Shown: positions 39,001-51,158, counted from the stretch's first letter. The stretch is 64,000 nt of DNA from Phoebastria nigripes (GCA_035582835.1 JAYKAV010003044.1:2760627-2824626), one strand, 5' to 3'. Notes: generated by a model from the letters alone, not told the origin. Numbers and translations: made by a program.

Positions 39001-42000
39001 TATGCTGAAACATGTTAATGTAAAGAAGTAGGCATGAAATTTAGTTTTGTTGCTTGCATGTCTTACATGATGCTTGGTATCCAGNTGATGTTTTACAAGT
39101 TCTGAAATACACATTCCTTTATAAACATGCAACTTAGATGGCCTAAAGTGATGGTCAGACAGAAACGTCTATCCATTCCTGAATATCGGGCTCTGAGGTT
39201 GAACTACTGTTGAAATCTCCCTGCTGAATTAATAGAGCATTCTGATTGCAGTTGGACACTGAGCTCTGCAAAACAATAATTTAGTGGGAAACGGAACTCA
39301 TCTGGCTATGTCCGACTCTGATATTAGTCCATCCCGTTTTCCTGAATTTCTCATTCAGAATTTTGTGGTCATGTTGTATCTCAAAACTGAGATGGTAGGT
39401 GGAAGCCCCATCATCCTAGTTACTGGAAAAAAACCTCACCATTAACTAGATTTATTCCCAGTGAAGTTAATAGCTATTCTTGATTCCTNCTGCTCTGGGA
39501 AAAGAAGCAGTGATCTTGCTGACAGATTTGAATGTGTCTACTGTTGTGCAGCGTACCTCTTTCAACCTTAAACTGTCTGATCTTGGGATTTATCAAAGCC
39601 TCCTGTTTTTTTTCTTTGCTAATCTGTTGCTTTTTGTCAATCTCAAGTACAGGTTCTCTAAANATAATCCATAATAATTTCTGTGCAGACTAGTTGCTTT
39701 CTGTACCCTGTATCTTGCCATATGCTTTGTGCCCTAACAAGTATCTGTTTTTATTTAATGCAAATAAAACTTGGTTTTCTTACGTAATTTTCTATTAGCT
39801 TGTTTGGTGATAAAAATGCTCAAGTTGCAGCCAGTACTTCATTGTAATCTTGTCTTCTGTTTCTGAGCTTTCTTTCTTCTTGCTGTCCTCTTGCGCTTCT
39901 GCTTGAGAAGTGTATTCAACATAAAACCTTGACGTCTGGAAGTGATAGAAGGTCTAAGGCTGGGTTAGCTGTGCCACATAGATAGCACTTCCTATTGGAG
40001 GGGAGGGGGGGCAGAATTCTTGTTAATGGAAAGTCAAATGTGATGCATTTGGCTATTATTTTAATGCAGATTATTTAGTACTCTTTCAGGTGCTGGCAGT
40101 CCACTTTAGTATTGATGTATTAGGGGAATTAGTCTTAACTTGTAGTTCTTCAGGGAATATGCCATATGTTATCCAGGAGCTATTTTTAAAAAAAAAAAAA
40201 AAAAAAAAGTACTGTCTATCCCTGCAAAGAAACTCCATGTCACTTTCCTACTAGATTCTGCTGTTTAGTGTGAAGAAGAGAATGCCTAGACTCTCTTTAA
40301 TTCTTCATAGACAGATTTACAAGTTGCTCTAAAGACCATCTTTAGTTTCCAAAAAAGTTGGCTTCTGAAATAACACTTGGAATAACTGCTGTTCTCGAAC
40401 ATGGCTAAACAGAGGAATGAGTGTATTGTTCACAGGCATAGGTGGGGAGGTAGCGCTAACATTTGAGTCACTAAAAATTAATTACACCATGAGTGGTTTT
40501 TATATAACTGTATGAGCATATTCAATACAACTTTAACAGTTACAAAAATACAGACCAGATCCTGGAAAACCTAATTAGGAGAGAGTGTAAATATGCAAGA
40601 GCATGTGCTTGAGTGTGGTGTTTTAGTTGTGTTTTTTTCCCCAATTAATTTTCATAGTACCTGAATGGAATAACATGTAGCATCCGTAGGAGAAATTTTT
40701 GTTGTCATCATTGTTCTAAGTCTGCCTATCACTTCTTTTTAACAGAAAGAGACAGAGAGAATCATTCTACANTGTTAAGGGGCTGACGTCGAAAAAGCTA
40801 CGTGCATTTTTTTTCCCCACTAGATTTTTTTTCTTAATGAATTTCCAACAATAGTTCTCACAAAATTATAGCCAGAAAAATCTTTCAGGTTTGTAAGGAT
40901 CCAATTTCCTAACAAAAACAGCANTCTACATTTTATTGAATTTCATAGTCTGGTAACCACCAAATCATTGCCACTCCATTCAACTACACAAGAAACACTA
41001 TGAGCAAAACAGGAAGCTGGACATTTGTGAAAGCAATGCAATTGTTGTGGTTATCTTTCCACATGGGAGTGGTGCGTATGGACATTGAAAAATAGTATTC
41101 TGGGGTAGGGAAAACTTTTTTTTTTTTAAATTTTAGCCTCATTGTAGGTTTTATGTCATACAGGGCAGGTTTGGGGAGGTGAGAGCAAGAGTGGAATTAC
41201 TCTAATCATAATGTGTGAAGACAATTATGAGAATATATTGAACAAGAAAACACTTCTGCCTCTCAGGATTATCTGCATTATTCTATGCCAGTTTCACTTT
41301 AACAAAAGCTCCTGTTCACAGTTTTTACCAAGACTTACTCATATTTTGCGAAGTGGACCTATTAAACAGTTACCTCAGTGCAGCAGTGGAAGATGGGTAA
41401 AACGAGCAAATAGACTTTCAGTTCTGTAAAACTTCTTCTGAATATTGCTAGTGTTTGGGGAGAATACTTTATACAGTATCTTTAATAGAAACTGCTTTCA
41501 ATAGAGACTTTTGGAGAGGACTTGACAAACTTAGAAACATTTTGGTATTTTAGAACTTTTAAACTGCCTGGGAGGGGGGAAAGGCATTTAGAGAGGATAT
41601 TGTGGATCATTGGTATTTTCTTTGTTATTGTTACACAGAATGACTTCCTGTGTCCATCCTTTTGTCACATAATATTGGGCAGACGTTTTGAAGTTTGAAG
41701 TGCCCAGTTCAAAGCAAACACTCGCATGAAAGGACATCTGCAAAAGCAAACACGGAATGTGAGGGGGGGGGAGAAGAGAGAATGCATCAGTATTACTTGC
41801 TGATGTTCAGGCCGTTGGTAGAATCTGCTTGTTCTCGCTTTGTCAGTGATCTAGATTTCTGAACAAAACCAGACTGATCTCTGTGTGGTCTGTTAAGTAT
41901 AGTCACTGCTGGCTATGCTGTGCTGAAGAAGGGGGGAAGAGACTGTGCTGTCTTGGCTATATGCATCTTTCAGTTAGTGCTCATAGCTAAAAGTATTCTC

Positions 42001-45000
42001 TGGGTCCTGTCAGTGAACAAATTACTGATGAACTAATTAGAGGGGTAAAGGACGGTTAGCCATGTGTGTTGGGCAGAGACCTATCGAGTGGATGGTAAAA
42101 GGCATTTCTGGTGTCTGTGACAGGAATTCTAAATTTGGGTAGCAGAAGCTATAAAAGCTTTGGGGGTTTAATCTAAACACACAACTTCTATTTTTTTTTT
42201 TTTTTTTAAATACATATATATCTTCATCAATACATTATTATGGGATATCCTGACGTAAATGGAGAGAATGCACAGTCAATAACAATAGAAATAGCTGGGT
42301 ATAGCTATCTCCACAAGAATGAGCAACAATGCTGTGTCTATTGGAAAAACTCAACTTGTATTGCAACATCTCCTTTTTACATCAAGTCTTTCCATTACTG
42401 GGTTGTCATGCATAAATTTAATTATATTGTGGATCTGTTTAGCATAGTTATTCCAATAAAAGTGATATCTGAATTGGACTCACTGTAAAAACGTGATGGA
42501 TTTACTATACCAGTAGTCTGCAATAGGTGAAGGCCTCTTAGATAAATGTATGCATGTTTTGTTGACTTCTGAGCATGGTAGTGTTGAGAAGGCTGCTATG
42601 GCCAGACAACTTAACAGCACTGAAAGCCAGGTGAAAATTTTGCGAGTACCTTCTGAAGAAGTGACTGCTGGAAAGAAAGAGCAGAGATGCATAGGATAGG
42701 GAGCATGGAGTTGAAATCTGTTGGAAGGGAAGCAAAGTCTGACTTAAACGATTCAACATCTGGAGGTATAGTGGAAGCCATTAGTAAGTTGTAATATCTT
42801 TGCATTCGCCTGAGCTCATGAAGAGAAAGAAGCTGGGTTGTGATTATGCATTGAAAACAATCATGCAGATCACATCCCCCTGGTTGCTGAAGGGATGGTA
42901 TCCTGTTTTTTTCCAGGTGAAAAAGATTTCAGACAAGCAAATATGAAAGTGTCATGAATCTTAACTGCTTATTTCAATCTCCTTTTATAGGCAGATGGAC
43001 CCTTGGAAAAAAAATAGCTGTAAGTTGGCAGCAGAAAGCTTGACTGTGTGAAGCAGAAAGCTTGACTGTGTGGGTTTTTTGAATATGCGTAATTCTGTCT
43101 CCAAGCTCAGTCAGGAAAGCTAGGGGACAGATGCCAGCAACATTTTATCCTAGAAAGGGAAAAAAAAGAACCCAAAAAAGTGTGTGGGATGTTGTGGATT
43201 TTTTTCCTTGAACTGCATGATGTAGAAATGAGGACTATAGAGCCCAGAAAGGGCTCGCCTTCAAACTGAACAAAGCAAATAACCAGAGGTCTAAAATGGC
43301 TACACTGAAGTGGATTTTTACCAAACATGACAAACCCAAGGAGAGTTTACAGGGGTGCTGTGAGGAAGCAGTGGGTGCTGGTGTACAAGAGCTGCTTGTG
43401 AGATAGCTTTGGGCTACAAAGGACAATTCTTTATATAGGGAGAAATCTTTTGGGAAAGAAGAGTGGTAAAAGGCTTGGGGGTGACCTGAAGAAAAGAAAT
43501 GCAGTAGAAGTCAGTTGGCTGAGAGAGAATCGACAACATATATTTGTGATAAAAAAATGTATCATTCAGTTTGTGATTCAAAATTGAGATTTTCATTAGT
43601 CTAGTTAAAGTGAGATGATGCAGACACATAAGAGAACTGAACATATTTTCCATATAAAGTAGACTCTTACAGGTAGAAAGATGGGTTTAATTTTTAATAT
43701 AGCTTAAACACTTGAAAGACTGAAAAGCTTTGGAGGCCATTTGAAAACAGTTCAGGAACACTTTGAAGCGTATAGATCAGCAGGTGTAGGTCTGGCTACC
43801 TAGGGCAGTAGAACTTGAGATACCAGAGGGCAACTGCAAAAAGGTAGGCAGAAAGTTGCTGGTCTTTTGTTAGAAAAGATTAGGACTCTTCTCTGAAAAG
43901 AATCAAGATACCTGTTAGGTATGTGTATGACCTTTTCAACACAGAAATAAGCCAAGACGACCTCTTACGTACTTGCTACTAATGATGGAAATCTTTTTGC
44001 TCAGAATCCTTCTGTTATCTCAAATTATAGACTGTTATCCTTACTGCTATTTTAATTTAAAAATATATACTTGGATGGCTAAAAATACTGCCGCTTCAAA
44101 GCAAGGAAGAGATGCATCAGTTTCCAGCCCTTCTTAATTCAAACCTTTCCTGGTATTCCTAATTTGCCCATAAAACTTTGCCTTCAGAGGGAGTTTGGTT
44201 TTAGTCAAGTGAGCAGATTTATGTGACAGTCAACCCTGGTATGCTCCTAATGAAACTGCGTGTCCCAGAAGGCTGAGAAGGAAGTGGGATGAGTGAATCC
44301 TGTCTGAAAGGGGGATGCAGGATGTAAATTTGAGCCTCAAGGTTACAGCACCGGCATAAATATAGCTACCAAGCAGCATAACAGATTCCTTTCACACAGT
44401 GACTGAAGTTCTGACAGGCATAAAGTCAGTGTTTTGCTTCATTCCCATTTATATATCTTGGATATTTTTAAAGGATGATGCTTCTGTGATTTATTTAATT
44501 TTCTTTGGAACTTCAGTTGCGTAAACCTGAGGCCTGAGTAGGACTTCATGCAGATGTGCAGTTGACACTAGAAACACCATATAATTGACTTTCAAGATAG
44601 AGGCCCCTGGAGTGAGGTCCAGTGACTTAAGTGAATGTAGGACATTCTGCTCACGCAAACAGCCAAGTCTCTGTGTTCTAAGCATTATGGATATAAAAAT
44701 AGTTGCCCAAGAAAAGTTGTCCTGAGGAACTCAGCTCTTCTGAGGGCCTTTTAAAGCTGTCTCTGCCATTGTACTAATGACAGTGACAGGGCTCTGAAAA
44801 CCAGAAACTGCATGAATTACCCTGATGGGGGATCATGCTGCTACCTTAGGAACCTATTTAGTGGTCACTGATCTTTGTATTTGCAAACAGAAAGAATCTT
44901 ATTTTAAAGCTACAGTAATAATTTAACTTGTTCTGGTCATTTGCTCAAAACATGACTTTTCTTAAAGTAAAGGTACTTAACTCAAGCGACTTCAGATACA

Positions 45001-48000
45001 CACAGAATGGGATTTTACACATGTTGGACAGAAATAAGAGAATCAAGCCACGACCAGAAAGATTCCAGAACTGCAAAGATGTTTTTGATTTGATCCTAAC
45101 GTGTGAAGAAAGAGTCTATGATCAAGTAGTAGAAGGTAAGGACGTTGAACTGATAAACCAAGTTAACTTTGAGTGCTTTTTTTTTTCCCCTCCCTCCTGA
45201 AGCCCTTCACAAATCTGGAAACATCTCTGTCTCCTCTGACTACTGCTGCTGGAACACCAGCAGGGACAAGAGCTTGCAGTCCATTGACGTAGACTTTATG
45301 TACCAGAGAAGTGATGGCTGAATACTTATTTCTAAAAGATGCTGGTGTTGGCAGCTACACAGAATGTGTATGTATAGCAATTGTAAGGGCTGACATAAGG
45401 AAATAGCAAGCATTTGGAGAAACTCAAATACATGTTTGGTTTGAAAATGCTCATGGATCCAGAAAACTAGCAAGTTTTCTTGTGTTTTTCAATGTGATGA
45501 GCATTTTTTCACCCTGGGTTTATGGAGAAACAAAGTCTAAGCTGTCTTCCTTACGCAACTTCCCTTCCCTTCTCTGNGGAAGACTTCCTGTGGCCTACCA
45601 AGGAGTTTATCCACAATAAATACCTCCTGTACAGGTGGAGAAACTGTCCTTGAGCGTGATTAACACTCTGCTAACATGCTACAGCTTTGCCCTTAAACAA
45701 GTCAAAGTGAGATATGCCGGAAGAATCTCAGTTGGGGATTGGGTTCTGCATGAACACAATGCAGCAAGCTTGATGTGAACTCACTGAAAGTCATGGGGTT
45801 TCAGCAATGACTCAGTTAGCTCCTGGGCTGAGATCCCTGCCTCTCTCTGGAAATGCTGGATACAGGCTTATGTGAGGTTTAAGGTGTTTCCTTTACACTG
45901 CAAGACCAGCCAACTGAACTAGTATCCTACACATAATTTAAAAGGCTGTTGCCTTGCCTTTTCAGTCCTCAGTGGTCATGTCACAAGCAAAACAGAGCAC
46001 GATACATTTGGGCTTCTGCAAGCAAAAGCAATTAGTGTTCTGAATCTTTAAGTGAAGTGTTTGAAATGTATTGGTAAGTTCTGAGAGCAACTGCCCTGGT
46101 ACTTGAATGGATCTTCAGCAAGTTCAACATGTCTCATAGAAAGCAGCTATCACTCTAACGTTTTAGGTGAGTATACTGAGGAAGGGACGTGAAGAGCAAC
46201 CACTTGCTAATTTTCTAGTTGTGCGTCTCTCTAACTTCATGGTAATGCCCTTCATAATTGACCAATGAAAGGAAGAAGGCTTGAGTGCCACCAAATGGCT
46301 CTAGATGTGAAAGCTGAAATTTTAAAATGGAGGCCTCAACAGGTTTGCCAAAATGAAGTTGCAGAATGGGGTTAGGAGAGAACAACTTGTAGCTTAAAAA
46401 CAGTGTGTGTAATAGGAAGGTTGTGTTAGAGAGGCATAACAATAATACATGGATGGATTAGTAGGAAAAGAATGTTTTATTTTTCCCCCTTCACCCCTTG
46501 TTAATAAGCAGAACACATTACAGCTAGAATTTTCTAATGTGACTATCGGTGCTTAACTTGTAGGAGTTCACCTTGCAGTTTAATTTTCAGAGTATTGGAT
46601 GTACAGTGCTTTTTTTAAAAAAAATGGGCAATTAAAACTCTCCAGGTGAGGAAGCCCAAAATCATTCCTGACTTTTGAGAATCTTGATCTTGGTCTTTAA
46701 AGACTGTCAGAGTAAGGTGAGCAGTAACTTTTCTTGACCAGGGCAAACAAACTGTCATGACCCTTCCACAAAGCTGAATTCTTTTGTTTCCAAAATCCAC
46801 CTCTCATTTTTGAAATAAGAGGGACTATTGTTTAAGACAATATTAAATAAACCATTTTCTAAAAACAAGTTTGGAGAAGGCAGNGGTGGACAATGTCTAC
46901 GTATTTTTAAAAATCTTACAAATATTCTGTGTAAAATATGATACCATTCCACCCAAAGTTTTGCTGTTATGTGTGTTTTGTTTTCAACTAGATTTAAATT
47001 CCAGAGAGCAGGAGACATGTCAGCCAGTACATGTGATCAATGTGGACATTCAGGATAACCATGAGGAGGCAACGCTGGGTGCTTTCCTTATCTGTGAGCT
47101 CTGCCAGTGTGTAAGTAGAGAGGGCTCATTGCCTATGGGTACCTTGGACCCAGCTGACTGCACAGGGGTTGGGGTTTGCTTAGCACTCCTTAAAGGTGCT
47201 GCATATTGCAAAAGTTGTTTAAGTAAAATCCATGTCAAGAGACATAAGTTTCCAAATTCTTGTGGTTATTTTTGGAGCTGTTGTGCAAACAGATGAATGG
47301 TAACTGAGTTCATGGTTTCCAAAGTGGACTCTGTGTGTGTGTGTGTTCAAAACCAATGCACTGACAGCTTACGTGAAAAGCAGTATTGCAAAGCACTGCA
47401 CATAACCATTACACACAGTTGAGCCCATACTCAAAACACTGTTTATGGCAAAAACGTCCATTTCAAAAGCAGTTGTAATACGTGGGATTTAAACATCAGA
47501 GTTGCATTCTGGATCACGATATACTCGAAAAACATCCTATGTAGGTGTATCTCGTAGTTGTGCGTCTGATGTGGAAGCAAAAACTGGCGCCTTCTGTCAT
47601 CCACATTCAGGGGTCCTAGCCCTTGAAGTAAGACTGCAATAAGCTGCTCTCAAAGCAGTCGATGTAACTGTCAAGAGAACAGAGAAAGGATCCGTGTCCT
47701 TTTACAGTGTGCAAGTTGAGGAGTTCACCTATTCCAATGTGGCAACAGGCTTTTTGTTACTCCAGCCTATGTGATCTATTCTGGTCTTAAATCCTTTCCA
47801 GATTCCAAAAGCCTAAGGGGGTTCAAGGACTTGAAATTTTAGCCATCTGTTCAGTGTGCTTGTCGCTATTCTGAAGCTTCCATTTGTTACCTAGTGAGGA
47901 TGGATGTTGCCTACTCAACAAAGTACTAGTTAAGTGCCAGTTCAGTGGGTTGGAGAAGGAAGGATATGCAGATAAACATGATGTGGAATATATATACATT

Positions 48001-48262
48001 TGGGAACGCTGGGAATCTCAATAAAGCACCCAGTGCTGCACTGTTTGGTACAGTCTGCTGGTTTAGATTTCACAGTAAGCCAAAAGCATTGAATTATTAC
48101 AGTTTTCTAAACAACATCATATCCTTGGAGTCTGGTTGCTTAGTATTTTTTCTCTTCTAGATACAGCACACGGAAGACATGGAAAATGAAATAGATGAGC
48201 TGTTACAGGAATTTGAAGAGAAAAGTGGAAGGACTTTTCTTCACACTGTCTGCTTTTATTAA
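19177..48262 (+). CDS. SSU72: RNA polymerase II CTD phosphatase SSU72 (complete, five coding exons)
   Basis: Joining 19177-19256, 26570-26713, 44996-45135, 46992-47110 and 48161-48262 gives 585 nt encoding 194 residues plus stop, the full length of vertebrate SSU72. The protein dephosphorylates Ser5 (and Ser7) of the RNA polymerase II CTD and works in the nucleus with symplekin and the cleavage/polyadenylation complex. Near the N terminus is the low-molecular-weight phosphatase loop CX5R: Cys12-Ser-Ser-Asn-Gln-Asn-Arg18. The general acid Asp143 lies in the IQDNHEE block. Against human SSU72 from memory I see only Leu104Val and Val137Ile. The start ATG has an ideal GCCGCC context. Exon 1 is GC-rich while later exons are AT-richer. 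Intron 2 looks U12-type. The gene lies between FNDC10 and TMEM240, all on the same strand as in human. Confidence 0.97.
23142..23235 (+). repeat. G/T-rich low-complexity tract
   Basis: Runs of G (one of at least eight, interrupted by an N) alternate with T runs, and include GGGTTGTTAGGG. It could form a G-quadruplex in the nascent SSU72 transcript. Confidence 0.75.
24503..24527. repeat. Perfect inverted repeat, 10-bp arms
   Basis: TTCGCATTAT (24503-24512) and ATAATGCGAA (24518-24527) are exact reverse complements around a 5-nt loop ATGAG. It lies in SSU72 intron 1, with a CpG in each arm. Confidence 0.85.
25576..25596. repeat. A homopolymer (21 nt)
   Basis: Uninterrupted A run inside SSU72 intron 1. 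No processed pseudogene is recognisable before it. Confidence 0.9.
26570..26713 (+). CDS. SSU72: SSU72 coding exon 2
   Basis: Encodes the last base of Ser27 through two bases of Leu75 (144 nt). The translation matches my recollection of human SSU72 without change. Its acceptor is a strong C/T tract plus TTTCAG. Its donor is GTATCC, the U12-type signature, not GTRAGT. The open frame continues to a stop at 26796-26798, so intron retention would replace the protein after Leu75 with about 27 unrelated residues. Confidence 0.96.
26714..26722 (+). other. U12-type 5' splice site of SSU72 intron 2
   Basis: The intron begins GTATCCCTG. The minor-spliceosome donor consensus is RTATCCTTT; positions +1 to +6 and +8 match, while +7 and +9 differ. 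The match to the major consensus GTRAGT is poor. Confidence 0.8.
27026..27107 (+). other. Exon-like CpG-rich segment in SSU72 intron 2
   Basis: Eighty-two bases lie between a good U2-type acceptor (ATTTTCTCAG) and an excellent U2-type donor (ACAG followed by GTAAGG). They contain several CpGs in an otherwise CpG-poor intron. One frame is open throughout. Spliced after exon 2 or exon 1 (both phase 2), the segment would be read in another frame and reach TGA at 27102-27104. I do not recognise the peptide. It may be a cryptic or poison exon, or a conserved non-coding element. Confidence 0.35.
27243..27305 (-). mobile_element. CR1 LINE 3'-end remnant
   Basis: Two ATCATAGAAT/ATCGTAGAAT-type terminal repeats are followed by TTTAGGTTGGAAAAGACC and a TTTAAGATCATCGAGTCCAA block, the reverse complement of the 3' end of a neognath-type CR1. 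Only about 60 bp survive. Confidence 0.9.
32931..33021 (+). repeat. G/T-rich tract ending in 29 T
   Basis: GGGTTTTG-type sequence runs into an unbroken T run at 32993-33021 in SSU72 intron 2. Confidence 0.85.
40188..40208. repeat. A homopolymer (21 nt)
   Basis: Uninterrupted A run in SSU72 intron 2, with no recognisable retrogene attached. Confidence 0.9.
43031..43072. repeat. 22-bp tandem duplication
   Basis: GCAGAAAGCTTGACTGTGTG occurs at 43031-43050 and again, unchanged, at 43053-43072. Confidence 0.9.
44973..44995 (+). other. U12-type branch site and 3' splice site of SSU72 intron 2
   Basis: GTACTTAAC (44973-44981) matches the minor-spliceosome branch consensus TTCCTTAAC at seven of nine positions. 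Its adenosines lie 15-16 nt before the intron end. The sequence between it and TTCAG is CTCAAGCGAC-like and has no polypyrimidine tract, as expected for U12-type introns. Confidence 0.78.
44996..45135 (+). CDS. SSU72: SSU72 coding exon 3
   Basis: Encodes the last base of Leu75 through the first base of Asp122 (140 nt), including the ILHMLDRNKRIKPRPERF block. Residue 104 is Val where I recall Leu in human. The donor is a strong U2-type GTAAGG; the acceptor is the U12-type site. Confidence 0.96.
45136..46991 (+). other. SSU72 intron 3
   Basis: A 1.86-kb phase 1 intron with donor GTAAGG and acceptor TTTTCAACTAG. No repeat or nested gene recognised. Confidence 0.9.
46992..47110 (+). CDS. SSU72: SSU72 coding exon 4
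   Basis: Encodes the last two bases of the Asp122 codon through Cys161 (119 nt), with the general-acid Asp143 in IQDNHEE. Residue 137 is Ile where I recall Val in human. The donor GTAAGT is a perfect consensus. Confidence 0.96.
47111..48160 (+). other. SSU72 intron 4
   Basis: A 1.05-kb phase 0 intron with donor GTAAGT and acceptor TTTTCTCTTCTAG. It contains a short (TG)n run near 47332-47346. Nothing else recognised. Confidence 0.9.
48161..48262 (+). CDS. SSU72: SSU72 coding exon 5 (C terminus)
   Basis: Encodes residues 162-194 and the TAA stop. It contains the acidic helix MENEIDELLQEFEEK and the family C terminus HTVCFY. An ATTAAA hexamer (48258-48263) overlaps the stop codon. Confidence 0.96.
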   Translation: MQHTEDMENEIDELLQEFEEKSGRTFLHTVCFY

Positions 48263-48755
48263 AGCACATCTGTCTCTTAGGCCTTAATACAGATGAGAGA
48301 AGCATGTGTTTAAAGTTCTGATTATACTGTATTTTCCTGGAAAACGAATATTGAACTTTTTTGTTTAAAAACTCCTTTTCAGTGTCTTTTTGTTTTGTTT
48401 CAGGTATTCTGTCACAGGTAGGCAGAGATACTGGTTGGGGTTGTACATATGAGATGATTGAAAGTATACACAAAGGCCACCTATTTAAAAATGAAAATCA
48501 AGATTTTCTTTAAATCCTACTTTAATTATTACAAGTAGGTTTTTAATTATAAAGAGAATGTTTCTTGAATATAAGTTTATAATGTATTTTTCCAGCTTAC
48601 AAATTTATTTTATTTCAGTTGTGCTTTTTTTTTTTTTATTTTAATGTGACAGAATGGCTGAACTACGTGAGGATATGAATGGAACAATGAAAAACGAGTA
48701 TCTGTATATTATTAGATAAAAAGTTGGAAGCATCCAATAAAAATGAAAAACCTGT
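48263..48755 (+). other. SSU72 3' untranslated region (probable)
   Basis: AT-rich sequence from the stop codon to just past AATAAA at 48736-48741, giving a short UTR of about 0.5 kb. The end is inferred from the first canonical signal; longer forms are possible. Confidence 0.55.
48736..48741 (+). terminator. SSU72 polyadenylation signal
   Basis: First canonical AATAAA after the SSU72 stop, 474 nt downstream of it. Cleavage would be expected roughly 10-30 nt later. Confidence 0.6.
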
Positions 48756-50849
48756 AAGTTTGTCCGTTATCAAAACAGAAGCTAAGTAAGTGTGCCTGTG
48801 CTCTGGGAGGTAAAACACAAAGGATCTGAAGTAGCACAAGAACACTCATTCATCCAAAGTGTCTTGGAGGGGGTAGTGACAGCAAGAAGATGTCGATAGG
48901 AATCGAAAGACCTGAACTGTGTCCCATGTTCAGAGAGGCTGTGTATTTGGGCAGCTCATAATGATTTTTGATCCTGTGTTGAACGAAAGTGAACTGCTTT
49001 CTCTGCATGAATTAGGGCACTGCCAGGAAATCTTTTGGGGTCTCAATTGCTTTTGAATCGTCATGTGTGAGATTAATAAGACTGTGAGGCTGTAACTGTA
49101 GCAGTCAGGGCCAATTGTATATATGTCTTGTATAAGGAGGATGGGGAGAAATGGCAAACTCCACTGTCAATGGAAATAGTTTAAAGCTTTTTTTTTTTTT
49201 AACTGAAATATCTTTTAAATAGAAGCATTCTCCTCCCATACAGCAATGATAAACATGCTTGTCACAGCTCAAAATCCAGCAACTACGTGTATACAAACAG
49301 AGCAAAAGCTCAGACTTCTCTTTGTTCAAACTGATAAAAGTTAAAAGTGAAAACAAACCAAATTGTTAGACATTCAAAATGTGAGTGGTGAAGTGCTGCT
49401 GCTTACAGGCAAGAGAAGATCTTAAAAGTTGTTTTGTTAAAGGAATCTGTAAGTGATTTGGAGCAAAGGAGGTCTGTGTGCTCTCTAATACTTGGATATG
49501 TGAGGACAACTTTTTGAACATAATGTTAAAAGTGAAGTAGCATGAAATGGGGTTTGGGCTCCTGGCTTCTCTCTCTCATTCTATCACTGACCTCTGACAG
49601 CCACATGGATCACCTAATTTTCCTTAACTTTGCTCATTTTGCACATGCAGGAAGTTAGTGTAAGTACTTTCAATGTAGGGCAATGTTACTCATCTATGCA
49701 GACAACTTCGGCTGTGTATGTAGTAAGTCATACGGCAATGCTACTTAACTTCTTTCAGTGAACACTCTCACATACATTAAGAGGCATCTGCTCCACACCT
49801 CAAAACTGCAAGTCCGTATCTGAAAATACTTCTTTGCAGTTGCAAATCTTGAAGTCTGTTGAGTCAGGCCCCTCTCTCTACTCCTGGGATCTGGGGGTTG
49901 GCGGTGGTTTCAACTGCCTTGTGGGAAAACTTAGACCTCTGCCAGCTCAATCTGTGTCCTGGACGGTGTCCAAATGGGTCACTGCATCATACTCGGGTCC
50001 CAGGAATATTTAATATCCCTGAATTACCTGTGCTTTTTTCTTGTCTGTTAAAAATACTTAAAGCAAAAATTTTGTGGAGAATGAATGAATAGATCAGAAC
50101 AATTAGGGGATGGGGAGTTCAAGCAGCTGTTGTGATAAGGTTTGCAGAGTGTATCTTTTCTGATTGGCTTGTCCTGTCCCATTTTGTTTCTGGAGACTCT
50201 GTATTTGAAGGATTTCATTCAGCCGCCTCTGCTTCTGCTCATTTGTCTGATACCATGGCTTGTTACCATGGGGATATTTACAGCCAAAGGAAGAAGATGA
50301 TTCTGTAAGGACTGAACTGCTTTAGTTGGTCTCTTTTGAAAAGACATTTCAAACAAGCACGGTACTGAGTATTTTGAGCAGAGTTTTCCTTCCCTGTACA
50401 GTATCAGTACTGAAGTCTACTCTGTGGCAAGGTGAAACTTGGAGAGTGTTTGAAAACGTCTTCTACTTTCAACTTAATTCATCCTAAACAGAGCGCTCTG
50501 TTATTTTACAGAAGGGCAGTAAAAACCCGAGCAGGATGTTTTAACCTGTATTTTGTGTGTATGTGGAGATTTACAGAAGTGTCCTTTTTATTACATAAAG
50601 ATTATACTTTTCATGTGCATAATTGGCAGAGAATTCTGGTTGCTGTAGTGCCAAGTATGGATTCATTAGTAGAACTTCAGTTCACTTCAACTGAAATGAG
50701 AAGCCTTGGTCTAAAAACGTGATATAGTATACAGGATGTTACAGAATTGTTCTTTCCATCCTAAACATTCTGTTCATAAGCAAAAGCAATACTGGGAGCT
50801 GGTCATTTGTCATTTGTTTATTTACCAGTGTGCGGAAGGATGTTTGACT

Positions 50850-50865
50850 GGATGGATGGATGGAT
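50850..50865. repeat. (GGAT)n microsatellite, short
   Basis: About four GGAT units in tandem. Confidence 0.75.
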
Positions 50866-51127
50866 GACTGACCTGGGTGGACAGGCAAGTATTCTGAATG
50901 ATCCACAGTCCAGTTCAAAGTATTCAAATTTCTGTGAGCAAAATTTGTTCTTCAGCTAAAGCTGTTCTTACTCTGACCCATTACTTCTCATTTAACTTAC
51001 AGGTTAGTGAAAAATATATGCATTTATATAGTTACTTTGTCTCCATATGCTTCATTTGCATTGAAATCCACAACAAAGCTCAGTTTATACAGGAATTTTA
51101 TGGGGTCCTAGTCTTGTTTGAGAGATA

Positions 51128-51158
51128 CGTATATATATACACACACAAATATATATGT
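51128..51158. repeat. TA/CA-rich microsatellite patch
   Basis: Short TATATA and CACACA runs lie side by side and are followed by ATATAT. Confidence 0.75.

Larger units (their letters stand above)
26714..44995 (+). other. SSU72 intron 2 (probable U12-type, 18.3 kb)
   Basis: The largest intron of the gene, inserted in phase 2. Donor, branch site and lack of a polypyrimidine tract all point to minor-spliceosome removal. It contains a CR1 remnant (27243-27305), an exon-like CpG-rich segment (27026-27107), G/T and T tracts (32931-33021), a 21-base A run (40188-40208) and a 22-bp duplication (43031-43072). No nested gene recognised in the rest. Confidence 0.85.
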
